Positions 6,154-8,464 of a stretch of DNA of 8,464 nucleotides are shown piece by piece. How positions within the stretch are numbered: the first letter of the stretch is position 1; each line of letters opens with the position of its first letter. The notes under the pieces were generated by a model. That model made no database searches. It was not told where the DNA came from and was given only the letters and a program-made list of their open reading frames with translations. Source of the DNA: an uncultured Actinomyces sp. (GTDB lineage: Bacteria; Actinomycetota; Actinomycetes; Actinomycetales; Actinomycetaceae); the NCBI GenBank assembly GCA_938022345.1, contig CALIEP010000347.1:1-8464 (forward strand), read 5' to 3'. A program made the position numbers and the translations under genes.

Positions 6154-7416
6154 CTAGATCTTCTCCAGTAGCGTCATCACTTCGAAGTGGTGCGTGTAGG
6201 GGAAAAGATCCCAAGCACGCATATCGATGATCGTGTATCCCACTTCAAGAAGATCATGCAGGTCACGCGACGCTGCGGCAGGATCACAGGACACAAGCAG
6301 AATGTGCTCTGCCCCGGTACTGGCCATCGCACGACAGACATCTTTGCCAGCTCCGGATCGTGGAGGATCAGCGATGATGATCTCCGCACCCTCCAATTCG
6401 CTATTAAGCTCGCGCACTGCAGGAGCATCGCAGTCGCCAACGAAAGCGTCAAGCACATCACTACCGACGTTTGCCACGGCATCTGCAACGGCGGCCTCGT
6501 CAACCTCAAGGGTGACCAAGCGCCCAGCGCTGCCCAGAAGACGTGACAGTGGCAGCGAAAAGAGTCCCGCTCCCGAATAAAGTTCCATCATCCGGGAAGC
6601 ACCGAGCGAGGCAACTATATCCTCAACATTTCGGGCCAAAACTTCGGCTCCGCGACGATGCGTTTGCCAAAAACCTTGAGGGCGAACTCGATACTCATCT
6701 ACTCCGTTTTCGCGGGAAACTCTCCACGTCACCGGCCCATTCCACACATTTGCCTGAGCATCCCAGCAACCCTCATCTGTACAAATTAGTGTCGGCTGGC
6801 CGGGAGCAGCAATCAAACGGACTCGCGAGCCCTCGGGAAGGTGAGAAAAAACCTTATTCCCTTCCCAGACATCGAGTTCATTGATCTCCTTGGCAGCTAA
6901 AGGCATAGAATCTAGCACCTGAATCTCATGCGAGCGATAGCGGCGCATACCAAGTCGACCAGCGTTATTCACGACGCACTCGATACGCGTGCGTCGTCCC
7001 AGAAGTTCATCAGAATTCTCATCGCCGGGTGCCGGCTGAACGCCCACTCCCCCAATGGCCTCAACCTGCTCAGCAACCCGTTCGCGACCTATACGTCGCA
7101 ATTGGTCTTCTAGAACATCGGTTTTCCAGTGACGTCCGCCTTCGGGAGTAACGAAGGAGAGTTCTCCCCCACCTACGCCACCGGGGCCAGCTGCTGGCCA
7201 CACGCTGGGAATCCGATCAGGGCTGGGCTGAAGAATCTCAACGGCCTCGGCCCACAACATACGCTTATGTGAATCGATGACACGTGCGCGCACCTTCTCG
7301 CCTGGAAGGGCGAATCGAACAAAAACCACACGTCCCGAATCATCGCGTGCAACGCAGGCACCACCATGCGCAGGCGCACCGATTGTGAGCTCAATCAGTT
7401 CGTCAGAATCGCTCAT
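6154..7416 (-). CDS. TRAM domain class I SAM-dependent RNA methyltransferase (RlmCD/RumA/TrmA-like)
   Basis: The product is a 420-residue member of the m5U RNA methyltransferase family, which methylates C5 of a uridine in rRNA or tRNA using S-adenosylmethionine. A TRAM RNA-binding domain covers about residues 3-62. Q251 lies in QGFWQT, and the SAM-binding loop ELYSGAGLFS is at 278-287. DPPRSGAG follows at 350-357, the nucleophilic Cys377 is in SCDP, and the C-terminal FPYTHHFE ends in the likely general base E412. The catalytic set is complete. The segment that holds iron-sulfur cysteines in RumA/RlmD-type enzymes reads VWPAAGPGGVGGGEL (72-86), with no cysteines. ATG 7416 is chosen because GAGGAGAGG (7432-7424) precedes it by 7 nt and the TRAM domain begins there; a GTG at 7434 would put the ribosome site inside the gene. 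It lies 14 nt after the permease stop, so the pair is probably one operon. The target base is unknown. Confidence 0.92.
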   Translation of the reverse strand: MSDSDELIELTIGAPAHGGACVARDDSGRVVFVRFALPGEKVRARVIDSHKRMLWAEAVEILQPSPDRIPSVWPAAGPGGVGGGELSFVTPEGGRHWKTDVLEDQLRRIGRERVAEQVEAIGGVGVQPAPGDENSDELLGRRTRIECVVNNAGRLGMRRYRSHEIQVLDSMPLAAKEINELDVWEGNKVFSHLPEGSRVRLIAAPGQPTLICTDEGCWDAQANVWNGPVTWRVSRENGVDEYRVRPQGFWQTHRRGAEVLARNVEDIVASLGASRMMELYSGAGLFSLPLSRLLGSAGRLVTLEVDEAAVADAVANVGSDVLDAFVGDCDAPAVRELNSELEGAEIIIADPPRSGAGKDVCRAMASTGAEHILLVSCDPAAASRDLHDLLEVGYTIIDMRAWDLFPYTHHFEVMTLLEKI

Positions 7417-7423
7417 GTGTGGG

Positions 7424-7432
7424 CCTCTCCTC
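7424..7432 (-). promoter_or_regulatory. Ribosome-binding site of the RNA methyltransferase, overlapping the permease stop
   Basis: On the minus strand GAGGAGAGG begins within the TGA stop codon of the permease (7433-7431) and ends 7 nt before ATG 7416. It settles the methyltransferase start and suggests translational coupling to the upstream permease. Confidence 0.75.
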
Positions 7433-8464
7433 ACTGGCGCTTGAATGGATCATTGACACTCTGTCTTCCATCGACCTGGATATCTTCACCAAGCTTCCAA
7501 GGGACGATGGTGAGCACAACACCAGGGATTCGCAAAAGAGATCGAGATAAGCGCAATGCCATCTGGTTATGGAGAATATTCTCCCACCAGTGCTGAACCA
7601 AGAACTGTGGAATATAGACAACCAACATTTCTTCGGGTGAACGTTGACGCCTTGAACGTACATACGAAATAACGACTTGTGTGATGTCTCTAAATGGTGA
7701 GGCGACTAGCGTCAAAGGAACGGGAAGACCTGATTCCTTCCATTCGCTACGAATATGCTTTTCTTCCTCGAGGTCAGAGACGACTGAAACAATTTCCAAA
7801 TTGATAGGAGCCTGTGCGCGCGCCGTCGCAATGGCACGCATTGAAGGCTTCGATAAATTCGAGACCAAAACCAAAGCGCGAACGCGTGAAGGTAGTTCGC
7901 GCCGCGTATGCCAATCCTCCACCCGCAGCTGGCCACGAATGGTGTCATAATGACGGCGAATTAAACGCTGGATGGTGAAGACCAGAGCAATGAGCAAAAC
8001 GGTAATCCATGCACCGTGAGTAAACTTCGTGACTAGGACGACAGCAAGAACGAATCCGGTCATCATAAAGCCGATGATGTTGACGGAACGCGAGCGAAGC
8101 ACCTTGCCGCGTTCACTGCCATTTTGCGGAAGACGCAGGCGTTTATTCCAGTGACGGATCATTCCCAGTTGGGAAAGCGTAAACGAAACGAAAACACCGA
8201 CAACATAGAGCTGAATCAACCGGGTCACGCTTGCATCGAAAAGAATTACCAATGCCGAGGCGCCCACAGCAAGCGCCATAATGCCATTGGAGTACGACAG
8301 ACGGTCACCACGCTTGTAGAGCTGACGAGGCAGGAAGGAGTCACGCGAAAGAACCGAGGCCAGGGTTGGGAAGCCGTTGAAAGCGGTGTTTGCCGCAAGG
8401 ATCAAAATAAAGCCCGTCACTGCGGTCACGAAAATAAAAAGTAATGAGCCGTCGCCAAAAATCG
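7431..8464 (-). CDS. APC superfamily permease, KimA-like, C-terminal part
   Basis: The frame is open from the right edge to TGA 7431-7433, giving 343 residues. Full-length relatives have about 600-660, so roughly the C-terminal half is seen. It opens in a membrane helix with the family motif ILAANTAFNGFPTLAS, then LSRDSFLPRQL and GDRLSYSNGI. Further helices follow at LYVVGVFVSFTLSQLGM, IIGFMMTGFVLAVVL and GAWITVLLIALVFTI. A hydrophilic tail of about 170 residues comes next, resembling the universal-stress-like cytosolic domain of KimA, with LVLVSNLSKPSMRAI, SPFRDI, YIPQFLVQHWW and ILHNQMALRL. KimA of Bacillus is a proton-coupled potassium importer. Database names for actinobacterial homologues are usually just amino acid permease. 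In M. tuberculosis the homologue adjoins the TrkA-type genes ceoB and ceoC, which fits potassium, but the substrate is inferred. An internal GTG at 8427-8429 is not the real start. Confidence 0.88.
   Translation of the reverse strand, partial: IFGDGSLLFIFVTAVTGFILILAANTAFNGFPTLASVLSRDSFLPRQLYKRGDRLSYSNGIMALAVGASALVILFDASVTRLIQLYVVGVFVSFTLSQLGMIRHWNKRLRLPQNGSERGKVLRSRSVNIIGFMMTGFVLAVVLVTKFTHGAWITVLLIALVFTIQRLIRRHYDTIRGQLRVEDWHTRRELPSRVRALVLVSNLSKPSMRAIATARAQAPINLEIVSVVSDLEEEKHIRSEWKESGLPVPLTLVASPFRDITQVVISYVRSRRQRSPEEMLVVYIPQFLVQHWWENILHNQMALRLSRSLLRIPGVVLTIVPWKLGEDIQVDGRQSVNDPFKRQ

Noticed and set aside
6187..6884. Several plus-strand frames opposite the RNA methyltransferase (for example 6187-6546 and 6543-6884).
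   Set aside because: They have low-complexity or domain-free translations and lie antisense to a gene with full catalytic motifs.
7417..7434. GTG 7434 as the methyltransferase start.
   Set aside because: It would place the strong ribosome site GAGGAGAGG inside the gene. ATG 7416 is correctly spaced from that site and begins at the TRAM domain.
1..8464. A hidden mobile element, CRISPR array, toxin-antitoxin pair or defence system.
   Set aside because: No spaced direct repeats, transposase or integrase motifs, or paired small genes were found. Every stretch longer than about 180 bp is covered by a recognised gene.

Overview
The window looks like a chromosomal core region of an actinobacterium, most likely a member of the Actinomycetaceae or a relative. 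GC content is moderate, by eye in the low to mid 50s percent. The lineage call rests on the gene set and order: a DUF3000 protein, an RNase D/HRDC exonuclease, dxs, a TRAM-domain RNA methyltransferase and an APC permease of the KimA type. From memory, the same genes cluster in Mycobacterium tuberculosis (Rv2680, Rv2681, Rv2682c, Rv2689c, Rv2690c). The genus cannot be fixed from the sequence alone.

Layout. The left edge carries the 5' two-thirds of a tRNA-Gly(GCC) gene on the minus strand. A perfect 7-bp hairpin lies just upstream of it. Next come two closely spaced plus-strand genes, DUF3000 and the RNase D family exonuclease, separated by 3 nt. The RNase D gene converges on minus-strand dxs, and the two coding ends overlap by 15 bp. 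dxs appears to start at an ATG with no Shine-Dalgarno sequence, 7 nt after a TAGAAT -10 box, which suggests a leaderless mRNA. A short divergent intergenic region follows.

On the plus strand comes an S9-family (prolyl oligopeptidase-like) peptidase gene. It is broken by two in-frame stop codons, TAA at codon 215 and TGA at codon 334 of 666. Otherwise the frame is intact and the Ser-Asp-His triad is preserved. It ends before a 19-bp perfect inverted repeat that looks like a bidirectional terminator. That element faces the minus-strand pair of the TRAM/m5U-type RNA methyltransferase and, upstream of it, the C-terminal half of a KimA-like APC permease that runs off the right edge.

Most of this is housekeeping: tRNA supply, RNA maturation, isoprenoid precursor synthesis, RNA modification and probable potassium or amino-acid uptake. 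I see no phage, transposon, CRISPR array or defence system, and nothing that would count as a new multi-gene system. The observations most worth following are the doubly interrupted peptidase with a possible internal translation start before its catalytic domain, the leaderless dxs start, the methyltransferase that lacks the usual cluster cysteines, and the strong terminator without a T tract.
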